A stretch of 64,000 nucleotides of DNA, from the NCBI RefSeq assembly GCF_003610555.1, contig NZ_RAPQ01000009.1, forward strand, positions 186,001-250,000. The letters run 5' to 3'. Below the pieces are notes generated by a model that did no database searches, was not told the DNA's origin, and was given only the letters and a program-made list of their open reading frames with translations. The stretch's first letter is position 1; each line of letters begins with the position of its first letter. Positions 63,179-64,000 of this stretch are shown here, piece after piece. Made by a program: the position numbers and the translations under genes. This DNA is from Marinifilum flexuosum. Its GTDB lineage: Bacteria > Bacteroidota > Bacteroidia > Bacteroidales > Marinifilaceae.

Positions 63179-64000
63179 CTAAACCAATTTAGCAGGCATT
63201 TTACCTTTAAGTTTTGCCAACACTTTTTGTACTGGACTATAAATCAAATTCCTTTCGTATTCATTCATCGACATTTTCCAAAAAACAGGCAGATAAACAG
63301 CTACAAAACAAACTATTCCAACTGCAAGTTTTAGCAATGAATCTAACTCAACCCATCTTAATATTACAAAGACTAGCAGACTAAGAATAAAGGGAACGAG
63401 AGCCATTCTACCAATTTCTTTCCAAAAACGTGGGATATCAATTTTCTCTTTTTTATAGTAGTAGATATTCATCCCAATCCATTGACCTAATATCATTCCA
63501 ATAGCAATTGCAACAGCACTACCAATTCCTTGGAACTTGTCAACAAGAATCAATTGTAACACCACACTAAACGAAGCTAATCCCAAATAAAAAAGTGATC
63601 GAAATTTTACTTTGTTGCGTGCCAATAGAATGGTAATTCCAATATTTTGGATTAAAGGAACAGTTAACGGAACAATTAGAAGAAGTGCAATAATATAGGT
63701 TTGAGCATAATCGGCACCGGCCCAAATAATCACAAACTGCTGACCAAATAAAACAAATCCACACAGAATTAAGGACAATATTATAAACTGAATGCGACCA
63801 GTACGAATGAACAAATCGGATATTTCCTTTTCGGATGATTGCTTGGTAGCCATAGCTGTTACCTTAGGCAAAAATACTCCAGGAATAGCTGTTGAGAAGT
63901 TACGATACATTTGCTGTAATTGAATGGCTACAGCGAAAACTGCAACTGCCGCCGTACCTACTTTGGCTCCCAAAATCAATTGTCCTGAGCTCCAATACAA
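63179..64000 (-). CDS. Oligosaccharide flippase (Wzx/MATE-like), N-terminus outside window
   Basis: Only the C-terminal 273 residues are in the window; the frame is open to the right edge. It has about eight membrane segments with ILGAKVGTAAVAVFAVAIQLQQMYRNFSTAIPGVFLPKVTAMA, typical of PST-type flippases. It moves lipid-linked repeat units across the inner membrane. With the downstream polymerase it forms a Wzx/Wzy-type system. Confidence 0.85.
   Translation of the reverse strand: MYWSSGQLILGAKVGTAAVAVFAVAIQLQQMYRNFSTAIPGVFLPKVTAMATKQSSEKEISDLFIRTGRIQFIILSLILCGFVLFGQQFVIIWAGADYAQTYIIALLLIVPLTVPLIQNIGITILLARNKVKFRSLFYLGLASFSVVLQLILVDKFQGIGSAVAIAIGMILGQWIGMNIYYYKKEKIDIPRFWKEIGRMALVPFILSLLVFVILRWVELDSLLKLAVGIVCFVAVYLPVFWKMSMNEYERNLIYSPVQKVLAKLKGKMPAKLV

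Overview
The window is AT-rich chromosomal DNA from a member of the Bacteroidota, probably a marine or sediment member of the Bacteroidales/Marinilabiliales. This placement is inferred from several things: signal peptides that end just before Gln (-AQ), lipoproteins without strong Shine-Dalgarno sites, promoters of the TTTG-N19-TAnnTTTG type, and families typical of the phylum (carboxypeptidase-like regulatory domains, DUF-type outer-membrane barrels, sulfatase, hybrid kinases). No tRNA, rRNA or CRISPR array was seen.

Layout. 1-13.3 kb holds mostly single cell-envelope genes: a SIMPL-domain protein cut by the window edge, a barrel protein with a tandem-repeat tail, regulatory-domain proteins, an M14 zinc peptidase, a TPR lipoprotein, an alpha/beta hydrolase lipoprotein, an EF-hand membrane protein, an erythromycin-esterase-family protein, a HutD/Ves protein and methionine aminopeptidase. 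13.3-20.4 kb is an accessory region: a large beta-propeller lipoprotein, an HNH nuclease that appears 5'-truncated, a REP-associated tyrosine transposase (RAYT) with its palindromic REPs and a partial duplicate, an OLD-family ATPase/TOPRIM nuclease and an integrase remnant. Two of these genes are closely bracketed by gene-specific inverted repeats, as expected for integron-like cassettes. 20.3-25.7 kb is largely repeat DNA (a 21-bp heptad-coding tandem repeat, mosaic dispersed repeats, a small transposon-like element with its empty site nearby) around one sulfatase gene.

25.7-30.8 kb holds two paralogous double jelly-roll secreted proteins and a small periplasmic protein, next to an OmpR-type two-component system that may control them. 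31-38.5 kb holds an ABC-sensor histidine kinase, an arsenic operon (arsR-arsC-acr3), and a LysR regulator divergent from a DJ-1/iron-alcohol-dehydrogenase pair that looks like aldehyde detoxification. 38.6-41.8 kb carries a MIF-like protein and the lysine genes lysC-lysA, which are preceded by a Lys-rich leader peptide and a terminator, a likely attenuator. 41.9-52.7 kb has an outer-membrane barrel, a patatin with an Omp85-type barrel, a GAF protein, an H-NOX gas sensor translationally coupled to a hybrid kinase, and a REC-histidine kinase. 53.1-64 kb is one unidirectional exopolysaccharide operon read leftward: flippase (cut by the window edge), pyruvyl transferase, polymerase, five glycosyltransferases and two acyltransferases, ending at a strong terminator.

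The most interesting items are the lysine leader-peptide attenuator (39113-39238), the RAYT/REP unit with a truncated copy, the cassette-like inverted repeats around accessory genes, the 21-bp heptad repeat array, and the 148-bp element with an interrupted and an empty copy of the same target in the window.
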